Below are positions 28,724-36,882 of a stretch of 64,000 nt of DNA, piece by piece (the stretch's first letter is position 1; each line of letters begins with the position of its first letter). Below the pieces are notes generated by a model, which saw nothing but the letters and a program-made list of their open reading frames with translations, did no database searches and had not been told where the DNA came from. The position numbers and the translations under genes are program-made. The stretch lies in the NCBI RefSeq assembly GCF_008180195.1, contig NZ_VTAV01000001.1, positions 868,001-932,000 of the forward strand. The letters run 5' to 3'. This stretch comes from Sphingobacterium phlebotomi. GTDB taxonomy: Bacteria > Bacteroidota > Bacteroidia > Sphingobacteriales > Sphingobacteriaceae.

Positions 28724-30190
28724 CTAACTCACTTTCCTACCCTTTGATTTTGCAGGTGCTTTGGGTTTGTTCTGTTGCTCCTGTTGCTTTTCGTTTTTCG
28801 GTCTTTGCTGCCCTTTCTGTAGAGGCTCTTTGATATTCTTGGTCGCTTCGTTGGTCTTGCCCTCGGAATTGACGGCAATCTGCGTTTTATGGGCTTCTGT
28901 AGGTTTTATCCGTTCCTTGTATTGGTTGGGAAACTCAAAGTTGGTTTTTCCTGTTTCCTTGTTGAATGTGATATAGCCGTTATAAGTTTGCCCTTTCTTA
29001 TCGACCAAATTCGGAATGTAAACTGTTTGACCGTCTTTGAACTTGTTGTATTGTTCATCCTCCAGTTCCTTTCCCCTAAAGGTTTTCGGGGCTTCCTGCG
29101 ACCTGCTTTGCTGATTGTCCTGTTGGCTGTTTTGGGTTTGCCTGTTATTTTTGCTTCGGTCAAACAGAAATTCCACATACCGTTTATCCGCATTGAACTG
29201 TACGTTTGCATCAAAGGGAGTACCTTTTGTAGAAATCATTCCCTCAATGAACAGGGGTTTGCCCTCCACTAAGGTTTGTTTTTGTTCGTCATTTAGTTTT
29301 ATACCTTTAACCTCATCGGGGATTTTGATGAAATCTGTTTTCAAAGCAATCAGCTCATTGGTAAGCCGGTCCACACTAATGATGGACGGCATCAATTCGC
29401 CTGTTTTGGAGTTTATCAGATCGACCACACGCCCCATATTGCCTGTTTGACGTAAGTTCTGTTTGTCCTCGTCCGAGAACTTGTGTCCGAAAAACTCAAA
29501 GTTTAAGTTGGGTTCACGCCTGATACCGTGTACCGCTGCCACAACGTCCCCCTCCGGGGTGGACTGTAAAGACAAGCGGGCATCTGTACGGACGACCGCA
29601 CCGCCAAGATTAACGCTTATAGGTACAAGCTCATTGGTCTTGTAACCCCTCAATAGTGGGTCAAGGAGGTTCTTTTTCTCAAGGTATTCCTTGCTTAATC
29701 CGAGATTGTTCATTGTTTCCCAATCAATCTGTTCCGGCTGGAAGCGGTACTCGCTTGTTTCCGGGGTTGTCTCTGTTTTTGCCATATCATTTTTATTTTC
29801 TTGTTTTTGCTCTTGTTCGGGTTCATTTTTCACTTCATGCTTTTCCATTTTCTTTTTGCCTTCGGCAGTTGGATTGTTTATCTGATTCTGAAATTCTTTT
29901 GCTTTCTCTACGGCTTCGTCAGCCGAAACTTTGAAAAGAGCAAATTTGGTAGGGTCTTTTAACTGCCTCCAAAAATTGGAAAGGAAATTGGTCACGAAAT
30001 CACCGTGTTTATCCACCCGCATGAACTCGCTTTGGTTCTTCTTCGTAGGGTCAACCGTTTCCATTTTTCCGCTTTTGTCAATACTTTTTACAGCTTGGAT
30101 TTTCATTTTTTCTTTATCCAGCACTAAAAGTATATCCGATAACTGTTCGGAAGCAACCTGTTGGTTTTCTGTTTCTTTTTCTTCACTCAT
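28724..30190 (-). CDS. DUF4099/DUF3945 protein of the ICE backbone
   Basis: A 488-residue hydrophilic protein. After a Lys/Glu-rich N-terminal third comes a DUF4099-like region (QIDWETMNNLGLSKEYLEKK, VPISVNLGGAVVRTDARLSL). Two DUF3945-like repeats follow, one containing FFGHKFSDEDKQNLRQTG and one near GKELEDEQYNKFKDGQTVYI, then a basic Gln/Lys tail. The family is restricted to Bacteroidota mobile elements and always lies beside topB; the function is unknown. Repeat site C lies about 65 bp upstream of its start. Confidence 0.87.
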   Translation of the reverse strand: MSEEKETENQQVASEQLSDILLVLDKEKMKIQAVKSIDKSGKMETVDPTKKNQSEFMRVDKHGDFVTNFLSNFWRQLKDPTKFALFKVSADEAVEKAKEFQNQINNPTAEGKKKMEKHEVKNEPEQEQKQENKNDMAKTETTPETSEYRFQPEQIDWETMNNLGLSKEYLEKKNLLDPLLRGYKTNELVPISVNLGGAVVRTDARLSLQSTPEGDVVAAVHGIRREPNLNFEFFGHKFSDEDKQNLRQTGNMGRVVDLINSKTGELMPSIISVDRLTNELIALKTDFIKIPDEVKGIKLNDEQKQTLVEGKPLFIEGMISTKGTPFDANVQFNADKRYVEFLFDRSKNNRQTQNSQQDNQQSRSQEAPKTFRGKELEDEQYNKFKDGQTVYIPNLVDKKGQTYNGYITFNKETGKTNFEFPNQYKERIKPTEAHKTQIAVNSEGKTNEATKNIKEPLQKGQQRPKNEKQQEQQNKPKAPAKSKGRKVS

Positions 30191-30252
30191 AATCTGAAAA
30201 GTTTAAAGTTTTATTGCCGAAAGTAAATGAAGCAGTTACTGCATCGCCCGAA

Positions 30253-30277
30253 GTGGCAGTCAAAGGCAGTATTTGGC
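30253..30277 (-). promoter_or_regulatory. 13-bp repeat pair upstream of DUF3945-topB (site C)
   Basis: GGCAG units at 30255 and 30265 lie 10 bp apart (one helical turn), and the second continues as GGCAGTATTTGGC (30265-30277). GTGGCAG (30253-30259) is shared with sites A, B and D. A −7-like box TACTTTCG lies on the minus strand at 30226-30219, about 30 bp downstream. Confidence 0.5.
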
Positions 30278-30290
30278 ACGCATTGGCGTT

Positions 30291-30572
30291 TTACTTGTTA
30301 AAACTCTCCCTGATAAACTGGTGCACATCGGATAGCTTGTAATACAGTTTTCCGCTAATGGTATAGTAAGGTAGTTTACCTATGGAGCGGTAGCGTTGCA
30401 GGGAACGGTTACTGATTTTCAACATTTGCAGCAGGTCCTGGTTATCGAGCAGTTCTTCTCCGTCTATGCTATTGCGTTTCTTTTTTAAATCGTCAATATT
30501 GTCGCCCAACATATCAAACCTGTCCATGATGCGTTCCATCCACGCTATAAATTCCATTCTGTCAATATTCAT
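30291..30572 (-). CDS. small helix-turn-helix protein, excisionase-like
   Basis: A 93-residue protein. The N-terminal half is a short acidic helix. The C-terminal half is a MerR/Xis-type winged helix (LLQMLKISNRSLQRYRSIG, then KLYYKLSDVHQFI), as in the HTH_17 excisionase family. Such genes sit beside rteC in Bacteroidota elements, and in CTnDOT the RteC-activated operon encodes excision proteins. It is therefore the best candidate in the window for an excision factor or regulator. It lies between repeat sites C and D on the minus strand. Confidence 0.85.
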   Translation of the reverse strand: MNIDRMEFIAWMERIMDRFDMLGDNIDDLKKKRNSIDGEELLDNQDLLQMLKISNRSLQRYRSIGKLPYYTISGKLYYKLSDVHQFIRESFNK

Positions 30573-30613
30573 AGTCGATAAGTTTTAATGTTCACCATGC
30601 AAAATTGGGAAGC

Positions 30614-30654
30614 GTGGCAGTGTTTATCAGCCAAGCCCTGCCAATTGGTTTGGC
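30614..30654 (-). promoter_or_regulatory. GTGGCAG repeat and GCCAA-type half-sites upstream of the HTH gene (site D)
   Basis: GTGGCAG (30614-30620) continues as GGCAGTGTTTATC, and GGTTTGGC follows at 30647-30654. Between them lies CCAATTGG (30641-30648), a palindrome. This is the most degenerate member of the repeat family. It starts about 42 bp upstream of the HTH gene start. Confidence 0.42.
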
Positions 30655-30733
30655 TGTTTTTTGAAAATTTTTGCAATTGGGAGAAACCCTTGTTTGGTAG
30701 GGCTTAAAAAGAATTTCGAGTATTTAGGAGATG

Positions 30734-30782
30734 GTTTATACCATCATTTGCCAATTGACATACATTGGCTTATGGTATAAAC
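30734..30782 (-). promoter_or_regulatory. nested inverted repeat, candidate RteC-binding site
   Basis: Outer arms GTTTATACCAT (30734-30744) and ATGGTATAAAC (30772-30782) are perfect complements. Inner arms GCCAAT (30750-30755) and ATTGGC (30764-30769) are also perfect. It lies between rteC and the excisionase-like gene, about 160-210 bp upstream of the latter's start. CTnDOT RteC is known to act through an inverted repeat upstream of its excision promoter, so this is a natural candidate operator. Confidence 0.55.
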
Positions 30783-30810
30783 AAAAAAGCAGTACACAAC
30801 AATGCACTGC
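30783..30810 (-). terminator. intrinsic terminator after rteC
   Basis: Read on the minus strand, GCAGT (30810-30806) pairs with ACTGC (30793-30789) and is followed by six T. It starts about 25 bp after the rteC stop. The stem is short, so strength is uncertain. Confidence 0.55.
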
Positions 30811-30834
30811 CCTGAACAAAAGACCTGCATTGGG

Positions 30835-31680
30835 TTAAAGGTCTTTATCCATATATTCTTCCAATGAAGTTTTAAGCTGGTCCAAGAATGCCGTTCGGGA
30901 ACCGCTTCGGGTTTTCATTCTGTGGAATGCGTGGTGCAGGTCACCGAGCGTAATGCCAAAAAGTATCTGGAACATCAAACTGATTTTTCGGACACCGGTT
31001 TTACCGTGCGAAACTGCTGCCGAAGCATACAGGGCATATATCAATTCGACAAGTGCGTTTTTGCTTTCTGTCCAAAAAATATCTTTGGCGTTTTCCGGCT
31101 TTTGTAAAATAGCATCGGGATTTTCATCTGGATTGATTTTCGTCAGCAGATAGGTATAAAGCAATTCGTTGGCGATAATCCTTGCGGTCTTGTAATCGTA
31201 GAAAGTAGAAAATTCGGGATCAATTTCAAAGACGATACTGTTCAGACCGTCGTGGTAATTTATGTTGCCTCTTTTGAAATAGGTGTCGTCACGGTCCGTA
31301 CGCCCCGAACGATAGTACCTATAAAAATCTGAATTGCAGATATGCTCAATGTACTCTCTTTTAAGATTGGCTAATTGAGTCGAAAAGTAACTGTAATACA
31401 TTTTGCCGTTGCTGACCGGACAGGTCGTTTCAATCCGGTAAATTTTATTGTAGTAGATGAGTTTTCCAAGTATTTGGGGTTTGATGGTTCGGAAGAATTT
31501 TATTTCTTCCCCATCATTTTGAAAGCCCTTTTTAGCAATATATTTCTTGACCTCAAATAACAGGTCTTGTAGATACAAGGTCATTTCATAAGCCTCATCA
31601 ATCAACCTTTTGCTCTGTGATAAAATCTTATCTTCCTTATTATGTATCTCTAAAATAATGGTGTGTAAAGAATGCTGCAT
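30835..31680 (-). CDS. rteC: RteC-family excision regulator of the ICE
   Basis: A 281-residue RteC homologue, a helical DNA-binding activator of excision in CTnDOT-type elements. Characteristic blocks are KLIYYNKIYRIET, FYRYYRSGR, DYKTARIIANELL and FWTESKNALVELIYALYASA. It lies near the right end of the element, followed by a terminator, a nested inverted repeat and the excisionase-like gene, an order that fits control of excision. The window shows no RteA/RteB two-component partner. A diverged second copy is encoded at 14317-15144. Confidence 0.92.
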   Translation of the reverse strand: MQHSLHTIILEIHNKEDKILSQSKRLIDEAYEMTLYLQDLLFEVKKYIAKKGFQNDGEEIKFFRTIKPQILGKLIYYNKIYRIETTCPVSNGKMYYSYFSTQLANLKREYIEHICNSDFYRYYRSGRTDRDDTYFKRGNINYHDGLNSIVFEIDPEFSTFYDYKTARIIANELLYTYLLTKINPDENPDAILQKPENAKDIFWTESKNALVELIYALYASAAVSHGKTGVRKISLMFQILFGITLGDLHHAFHRMKTRSGSRTAFLDQLKTSLEEYMDKDL

Positions 31681-32148
31681 AGCCCATAATTTTTGTGATC
31701 AATACCGAATTTCAAATTCAGTTTATCCCTAATTAATACACAAACATCATTATATTAAGTGATACCTTTACCCAAGTTCACCCCACCTGTGGGAAGATTT
31801 TTGCCATAAATCTCACCCAACTGTGGAGATTATTTTATAAATATTCAGTATGAAATGACTTTGAAAAGCCCCTTTAGTAAACGCAAATTTAACGGATATA
31901 AAGAGACTTTAAGTCTGATTGCTTTATTATATAACTTTGAACCTTGTTAATCTTTTTATTTGAAAAAATGAGCCAGAAAAATCGCTTTAGTGATTTTGAG
32001 GTTTAAATCAAAAATCACCAAATTGTATTGCTCAATCAAATTAAATGATTAAATTTGCAACATCGAATCACAAATTATATGTGAGTTAAACGGTGAGTAG
32101 TTCTTTTTAAAGAAAGTCAACATATTGACATATAGATATTTGAGTGTG
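31681..32148. other. non-coding right-end region of the ICE with short repeats
   Basis: About 470 bp without a gene, very AT-rich. Imperfect direct repeats with the core CACCnnnCTGTGG(G)A(A)GATT lie at 31779-31799 and 31812-31832. An inverted repeat GTGATTTTGA/TCAAAAATCAC lies at 31990-32018, and a short palindrome GTCAA-CATA-TTGAC at 32116-32129. Repeats of this kind near an attachment site could be arm-type sites for the integrase or excision factors. It also must hold the rteC promoter, which I cannot place. Confidence 0.5.
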
Positions 32149-32174
32149 CGCAGATTCGTCCTGCCACCCCGACT
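32149..32174 (+). other. right attachment site (attR): 3' fragment of a tRNA-Pro-like gene
   Basis: The stretch contains GTCCTGCCACCCCGACTT (32158-32175), which fits the 3' strand of a T-stem plus an acceptor strand CACCCCG-A, as in a tRNA beginning CGGGGTG; tRNA-Pro genes of Bacteroidota are of this kind. The 5' part of the tRNA is absent, the T-loop is altered, and a strong terminator follows at once. Element genes end to the left and housekeeping genes begin to the right. An intact tRNA is predicted at the left end, outside the window. Confidence 0.65.
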
Positions 32175-32177
32175 TAA

Positions 32178-32210
32178 GGAGAAAGTAGTTAACTACTTTC
32201 TCCTTTTTTT
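32178..32210 (+). terminator. intrinsic terminator of the disrupted tRNA locus
   Basis: A 13-bp perfect inverted repeat (arm GGAGAAAGTAGTT) is followed by seven T. It directly follows the tRNA fragment and probably was the native terminator of the target tRNA gene. Confidence 0.9.
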
Positions 32211-32413
32211 ATTTTAATAAAATTTGTCTCACAGCGATGGAATGGGTGGGTTCTATTCCGATATGAAGCAATAAAGTGCTCTCGTTATGCCGAGAAATAA
32301 CGCTTTAATGAAATCTCAAATCGTTTATGACAGAAATTGGTTTTAGTTCAAACTTTGCGAAAAAATAATGATAAAATGCAGTTGGATTTATTAATATTGG
32401 TGAAAAAGAGTAT

Positions 32414-32854
32414 ATGAAAAAGTTTATTTTACTTATTATTTCCACGATTTTTTTATCGAGTAGCACTCCAATACAAGAGGAAACCGTAACGTTATTGGTG
32501 AAACCGAATGTTTTTAATCTCTCCGAACTCCCGGAGATAGTAGAAGTGACCATGACAAATAATACGCAGGAAACTATATTGGCGGGATTGCATTATTGGA
32601 TTGAGCGTTATGAAAATGATCGATGGATAAAAGTGTCGCCTGCGCAAGCTTTCGAGGATATAAACTATAACTTCTCGCCTTCAGTTTTTTATACGTACGA
32701 AAAGGACCTTTTTACTGAAGAAATAGATTATAAAGTTGGGAAATATAGAATTGCTAAATACTACCTAAAGTCTGACTATCAAGAAACAAAAAAAGAATTT
32801 AGGGTCTATGCCGAATTTCGCATTAAGGGAGTGAGGAGCACGACGCGCAGGTAA
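32414..32854 (+). CDS. small secreted protein with Ig-like beta domain, function unknown
   Basis: A 146-residue protein with a signal peptide (MKKFILLIISTIFLSSSTP) and a beta-rich body. The pattern VEVTMTNNTQETILAGLHYWIERY, WIKVSP and VGKYRIAKYYLK resembles bacterial Ig-like domains of small exported proteins. No closer function can be given. It is the first chromosomal gene after the ICE end, about 240 bp from the attachment site. The gap 32211-32413 shows no other gene, and I could not find a convincing promoter in it. A bidirectional terminator follows before tRNA-Gln. Confidence 0.7.
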   Translation: MKKFILLIISTIFLSSSTPIQEETVTLLVKPNVFNLSELPEIVEVTMTNNTQETILAGLHYWIERYENDRWIKVSPAQAFEDINYNFSPSVFYTYEKDLFTEEIDYKVGKYRIAKYYLKSDYQETKKEFRVYAEFRIKGVRSTTRR

Positions 32855-32878
32855 TTACAACGTATTAAAAAACAAAAA

Positions 32879-32906
32879 AGAGCGCAAAATCTGCGCTCTT
32901 TTTTGT
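32879..32906. terminator. bidirectional intrinsic terminator between hypothetical gene and tRNA-Gln
   Basis: An 8-bp stem AGAGCGCA/TGCGCTCT with loop AAATC has a T-run on the plus strand and an A-run on the other side. It can end both the plus-strand gene and the minus-strand tRNA transcript. Confidence 0.85.
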
Positions 32907-32976
32907 TGTCCCACCTGGATTCGAACCAAGACTAAATGAACCAAAATCACTTGTACTACCCTTATACTATGGGACA
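32906..32976 (-). tRNA. tRNA-Gln (anticodon TTG)
   Basis: Read on the minus strand, the acceptor stem TGTCCCA/TGGGACA, D-arm GTAT/GTAC, anticodon stem AGTGA/TCATT with loop TTTTGGT (anticodon TTG at positions 34-36) and T-arm CTTGG-TTCGAAT-CCAGG are all intact. CCA is not encoded. There is no nearby duplicate of its 3' end, so it is not the target of the ICE. A promoter lies at 33015-33045 and a terminator directly downstream. Confidence 0.95.
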
Positions 32977-33014
32977 AACTCTTGTCTAAACAGCTTGTTT
33001 CTGTTTTGACGATG

Positions 33015-33045
33015 CAAATATACGGCAGTTTTTAAAACTTACAAA
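33015..33045 (-). promoter_or_regulatory. promoter of tRNA-Gln
   Basis: On the minus strand, TTTG (33045-33042), a 19-bp spacer and TATATTTG (33022-33015) match the Bacteroidota primary sigma consensus TTTG/TAnnTTTG exactly. It lies about 40 bp upstream of the tRNA. Confidence 0.85.
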
Positions 33046-33233
33046 AAAAAATGTCTAATTTCCTATATCCGGACTGATTCTCAGTGAAATATTTTTTAAG
33101 GTGAGGTATGATACACGACGTCTCGGCGTTATTGTTTGTAACAAACTTCGTTAAAATGTGCAAATAATGTTTAATAGTCGGTTAGTATTCCTTATTTTCG
33201 GAGCATATTTAGAATAACCTTATCTAGTATAGA

Positions 33234-36200
33234 ATGGATTACAAGAAGATCAATAACCTTTTGGGATGGATATGTGCGGTCATCGCGACGATAGTATATG
33301 TCATGACGGTAGAACGCACGGTGAGTTGGTGGGATTGTGGTGAATTTATTGCCTCGGCTTTTAAAATGCAGATTGTGCACCAACCGGGTGCCCCGCTGTT
33401 TCTCATGATACAAAATCTATTTTCCAATTTAGCGATGGGGGATACTTCCCGGATTGCATTTTGGATGAATATAGGGTCTGTTGTCTGTAGTGGTTTGACG
33501 ATTCTCTTTCTGTTTTGGACGATTACCGCCTTAGCGCGTAAAGTATTTGTCGGAACATCGCGTGAGGCAGCGCTGAGCCAAGCACAACTGTTTTTGGTGA
33601 TGGCTTCTGGTGTGGTGGGAGCGCTAGCGTATGCCTTTACAGATACGTTTTGGTTTTCTGCTGTGGAATCGGAGGTGTACGCCATGTCTTCCCTCTGTAC
33701 CGCTGTTGTATTCTGGGCAATTTTGAAATGGGAAGCGCGTGCAGATGAGCCGCAAGCAGATAAATGGCTCATCCTTATAGCGTATGTGATGGGATTGTCT
33801 ATTGGGGTGCATTTGCTGAACTTGCTGGTTATTCCAGCTATTGCTCTGGTTATTTATTTCCGCAAAACAAAACAAAGTACTGGAGCAGGTATTTTTAAAG
33901 CATTGGCTTTAGGGGTAGTAGTGTTGGGTTTTATCCTGTGGGGCGTTATACAATTCTCGGTTAAAATTGCAGCTTATTTTGATTTGTTTTTTGTAAACAC
34001 GCTCGGTTTAGGTTTTGGCTCAGGACTTGCCTTTTTTATTCTATTGCTTGTTGGTGGATTGGCTTATGGTATTTACTATTCAACCAAAAAGAATAAATAT
34101 ATCCTGAACATTGCCATGATCAGTACGGCTTTTATTATTTTGGGATACAGTTCTTTTGCCATGATTATGATTCGGGCAAAAGCTAACCCTACTTTAAATA
34201 ATAGCGATCCCGATAATGCTTTTTCTTTTCTCAGCTATTTGAACCGGGAGCAGTATGGTGATGAGCCTCTCTTTAAAGGAAAATTCTTTGATGCACGTCC
34301 AACTGGAGTAGAGGATGGCAAGAAAGTATATCGGAAAGACGGCGACAAATATGTGGTTGCCAAACGTAATCCGGTATACAGTTATGATAGAGAAACCATA
34401 TTTCCTCGAATTTATAGCGATAAAGGAGGGCATCCCGAATATTATCGGGAATATCTCGGGTTGGGGCCAAATGAAACACCGACGTTTGCCGACAATGTAA
34501 AGTTTTTCTTTGGTTACCAGATAGGACACATGTATGGACGTTATTTTCTGTGGAATTTTGCCGGTCGTCAAAATGACCAGCAAGGGCATGGCTCCTTTAC
34601 GGAAGGAAACTGGATCAGTGGTGTTAAGCCGATCGATAACATGCTTGTCGGCGGACAAGATGTCTTGCCTGCTTCCGCAAAAACAGACCCATCCCGCAAT
34701 ACTTACTTTTTCCTCCCCCTTATACTAGGGTTACTAGGCGCTTTTTGGCATTTCGGTAAGCGACAACGTGATGCCGGCGTAGTCGGGCTATTGTTTTTCT
34801 TTACAGGTATTGCCATTGTGCTTTACTTGAACCAAAATCCACTGCAGCCACGTGAGCGAGACTATGCTTATGCTGGTTCGTTCTATGCATTCAGTATCTG
34901 GATCGGATTAGGCGTTATGGCGATTGCAGATTTCCTCAGAAAGAAGACAAATGTTAAGGTTGCAGGATATACCGCAGCAATCGTGGGTGTATTGGCAGGT
35001 CCTGTCATCCTGATTGCGCAGAATTATAACGATCACAATCGTTCGGAAAAATCCTTAGCCCGTGATATGGCCCGAAATTATCTGGAATCCTGTGCACCAA
35101 ATGCCATTTTGTTCAGTTACGGTGATAACGATACTTATCCACTATGGTACGTGCAAGAAGTGGAGGGTTTCCGTACAGACGTTCGTGTCGTCAATTTGAG
35201 TTTGCTTAGTGCCGATTGGTATATGAAACAGATGATGAAGAAGGTAAATGATGCCGACGCGCTGCCGATCAATATTGATCCAGAATTGATTAAAGATGGG
35301 GTGCGTGATGTCATTTATTACCAAGATTATAATATTCCGGGATACGTTCCAGTACAAGACCTCCTGAAGGTGATGTTATCCGACAACCCGCAGAATAAAG
35401 CGCAGTTGCAAAGTGGTGAGTTTGTTAATGTATTGCCGACCAAGAAGATGGAATTGACCGTGGATAAACAAGCGGTATTAGCCAATAATGTTGTGCCTAA
35501 GGAATGGGAATCTGCTATTGTAGATACGATGCGTTGGACATACAGCCAGAACTATGCAAGCCGGGCGGAGCTTTCCATGTTAGCCATTCTTGCCAACAAT
35601 AATTGGAAACGCCCTATATATTATACGATTACGACGCCAGAAAGCAATTATATGGGGTTGGATAGGTACCTGGTGAACGAAGGTTTTGCTTATCGTTTGA
35701 TGCCGGTGGATTTTGGGTTGCAAGAAGGGGATCCCTCTACAGTCGAGAATATAGATCAGATTTACGACAATGTGATGAATAAATTTTCATGGGGAAATCT
35801 TGGCAATGCGGCGTATATTGATCCTGATTCCTATCGTTATATCAGTATGTATGTGGGCTCGATATATGGTCAAACAGCACAGCAGTTACTATCGGCGGGA
35901 GAAACGGACAAAGCGAAGGAATTAGTGCTAGATGCTTATGAAAATATGCCGAAAAGAGCCTTCCTTATGTCGGAGGTAATGGGTTACGTTCCGCTGCTGG
36001 GTGCGATGTATGAGGTGGGTGAAACTGCTAAAGCTAACGAAATCACACAACGAAACATAGCTTTTATTCGCGAAAACATGGCCTATTACGAAGCGATAGC
36101 ACAAACAAAATCTAATCTGGAATATCGGAATATGCGTTTTGGTTTGGCCTCGATTCAGCGATACAAACAAATGTTGGATGAAGTCAACCAGCCGGAGTTG

Positions 36201-36263
36201 CAAAAGCAAGTCGATGAATTATTCAATACGTACAGGCATTTTTTTGAACAAGCAGGTGAATAA
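33234..36263 (+). CDS. DUF2723 membrane protein (glycosyltransferase family 117)
   Basis: A 1009-residue inner-membrane protein with about a dozen transmembrane segments in the first 600 residues and a soluble C-terminal part containing TPR-like helices. The N-terminal region holds the DUF2723/GT117 hallmark WWDCGEF (residues 32-38), with the Asp and Glu expected in a GT-C lipid-sugar transferase. It probably transfers a sugar from a lipid carrier to exported proteins or glycans; the acceptor is unknown. It stands alone, followed 51 bp later by pyrR. Confidence 0.88.
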   Translation: MDYKKINNLLGWICAVIATIVYVMTVERTVSWWDCGEFIASAFKMQIVHQPGAPLFLMIQNLFSNLAMGDTSRIAFWMNIGSVVCSGLTILFLFWTITALARKVFVGTSREAALSQAQLFLVMASGVVGALAYAFTDTFWFSAVESEVYAMSSLCTAVVFWAILKWEARADEPQADKWLILIAYVMGLSIGVHLLNLLVIPAIALVIYFRKTKQSTGAGIFKALALGVVVLGFILWGVIQFSVKIAAYFDLFFVNTLGLGFGSGLAFFILLLVGGLAYGIYYSTKKNKYILNIAMISTAFIILGYSSFAMIMIRAKANPTLNNSDPDNAFSFLSYLNREQYGDEPLFKGKFFDARPTGVEDGKKVYRKDGDKYVVAKRNPVYSYDRETIFPRIYSDKGGHPEYYREYLGLGPNETPTFADNVKFFFGYQIGHMYGRYFLWNFAGRQNDQQGHGSFTEGNWISGVKPIDNMLVGGQDVLPASAKTDPSRNTYFFLPLILGLLGAFWHFGKRQRDAGVVGLLFFFTGIAIVLYLNQNPLQPRERDYAYAGSFYAFSIWIGLGVMAIADFLRKKTNVKVAGYTAAIVGVLAGPVILIAQNYNDHNRSEKSLARDMARNYLESCAPNAILFSYGDNDTYPLWYVQEVEGFRTDVRVVNLSLLSADWYMKQMMKKVNDADALPINIDPELIKDGVRDVIYYQDYNIPGYVPVQDLLKVMLSDNPQNKAQLQSGEFVNVLPTKKMELTVDKQAVLANNVVPKEWESAIVDTMRWTYSQNYASRAELSMLAILANNNWKRPIYYTITTPESNYMGLDRYLVNEGFAYRLMPVDFGLQEGDPSTVENIDQIYDNVMNKFSWGNLGNAAYIDPDSYRYISMYVGSIYGQTAQQLLSAGETDKAKELVLDAYENMPKRAFLMSEVMGYVPLLGAMYEVGETAKANEITQRNIAFIRENMAYYEAIAQTKSNLEYRNMRFGLASIQRYKQMLDEVNQPELQKQVDELFNTYRHFFEQAGE

Positions 36264-36314
36264 AAATCGGGAAAGCCCAAAAAAATACGTTATTTTTGCT
36301 TAAATATTCCCATA

Positions 36315-36860
36315 ATGAAACAATCCATTTTATTAGAAGGAGCTAAATTTCAGATAACAATTAAGCGTCTATGCCAACAACTGATTGAAAATCATGGCGA
36401 TTTTTCCAATGCTGTGCTTATGGGGATTCAACCTCGTGGTACCTATTTGGCGAAACGTATTCAAAAGGAACTTAAAGCGATGACCGGTGTGGAGGTGCAA
36501 CTCGGTATTTTAGATATTACGTTTTACCGGGATGACTTTCGGATGAAGGGGGCTAATCCGTTGGCGGCAAATAGTACCGACATCGACTTTATGGTGGATG
36601 ATAAAAACGTTATTTTGATTGATGATGTGCTTTGGACCGGACGAACTATTCGTTCGGCTATGGATGCCATGCAGGCTTTCGGTAGACCGGGAAAAATGGA
36701 ACTTCTGGTGCTTGTCGACCGTCGTTTTTCTCGCCAAATACCTATTCAGCCGGACTATATCGGAATACAGGTAGATTCCATAGATTCACAAAAAGTGATT
36801 GTGAGCTGGCAGGATATTGACGAGGCGGATAGCATTGTGCTGATTACGGAAAAGAAATAA
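36315..36860 (+). CDS. pyrR: PyrR-like uracil phosphoribosyltransferase/pyrimidine regulator
   Basis: A 181-residue type I phosphoribosyltransferase. The PRPP-binding loop VILIDDVLWTGRT is complete, with the family blocks GIQPRGTYLAKRI and ITFYRDDF and the C-terminal WQDIDEADSIVL. PyrR forms UMP from uracil, and in Gram-positive bacteria it also binds pyr mRNA. No PyrR-binding hairpin is visible in the 51 bp upstream or the 22 bp before pyrB, so RNA regulation is not shown here. A −7 box TATTTTTG lies at 36291-36298. It is cotranscribed with pyrB. Confidence 0.92.
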   Translation: MKQSILLEGAKFQITIKRLCQQLIENHGDFSNAVLMGIQPRGTYLAKRIQKELKAMTGVEVQLGILDITFYRDDFRMKGANPLAANSTDIDFMVDDKNVILIDDVLWTGRTIRSAMDAMQAFGRPGKMELLVLVDRRFSRQIPIQPDYIGIQVDSIDSQKVIVSWQDIDEADSIVLITEKK

Positions 36861-36882
36861 AGCGGGAAAAAATTTTCACAAC

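Noticed and set aside
32906..32976. tRNA-Gln as integration target of the ICE
   Set aside because: It is intact, has its own promoter and terminator, and no copy of its 3' end is seen at the element end; the fragment at 32149-32174 fits a different tRNA.
36264..36314. PyrR-binding attenuator before pyrR
   Set aside because: The gap is only 51 bp and contains no terminator/antiterminator pair or recognisable binding loop.
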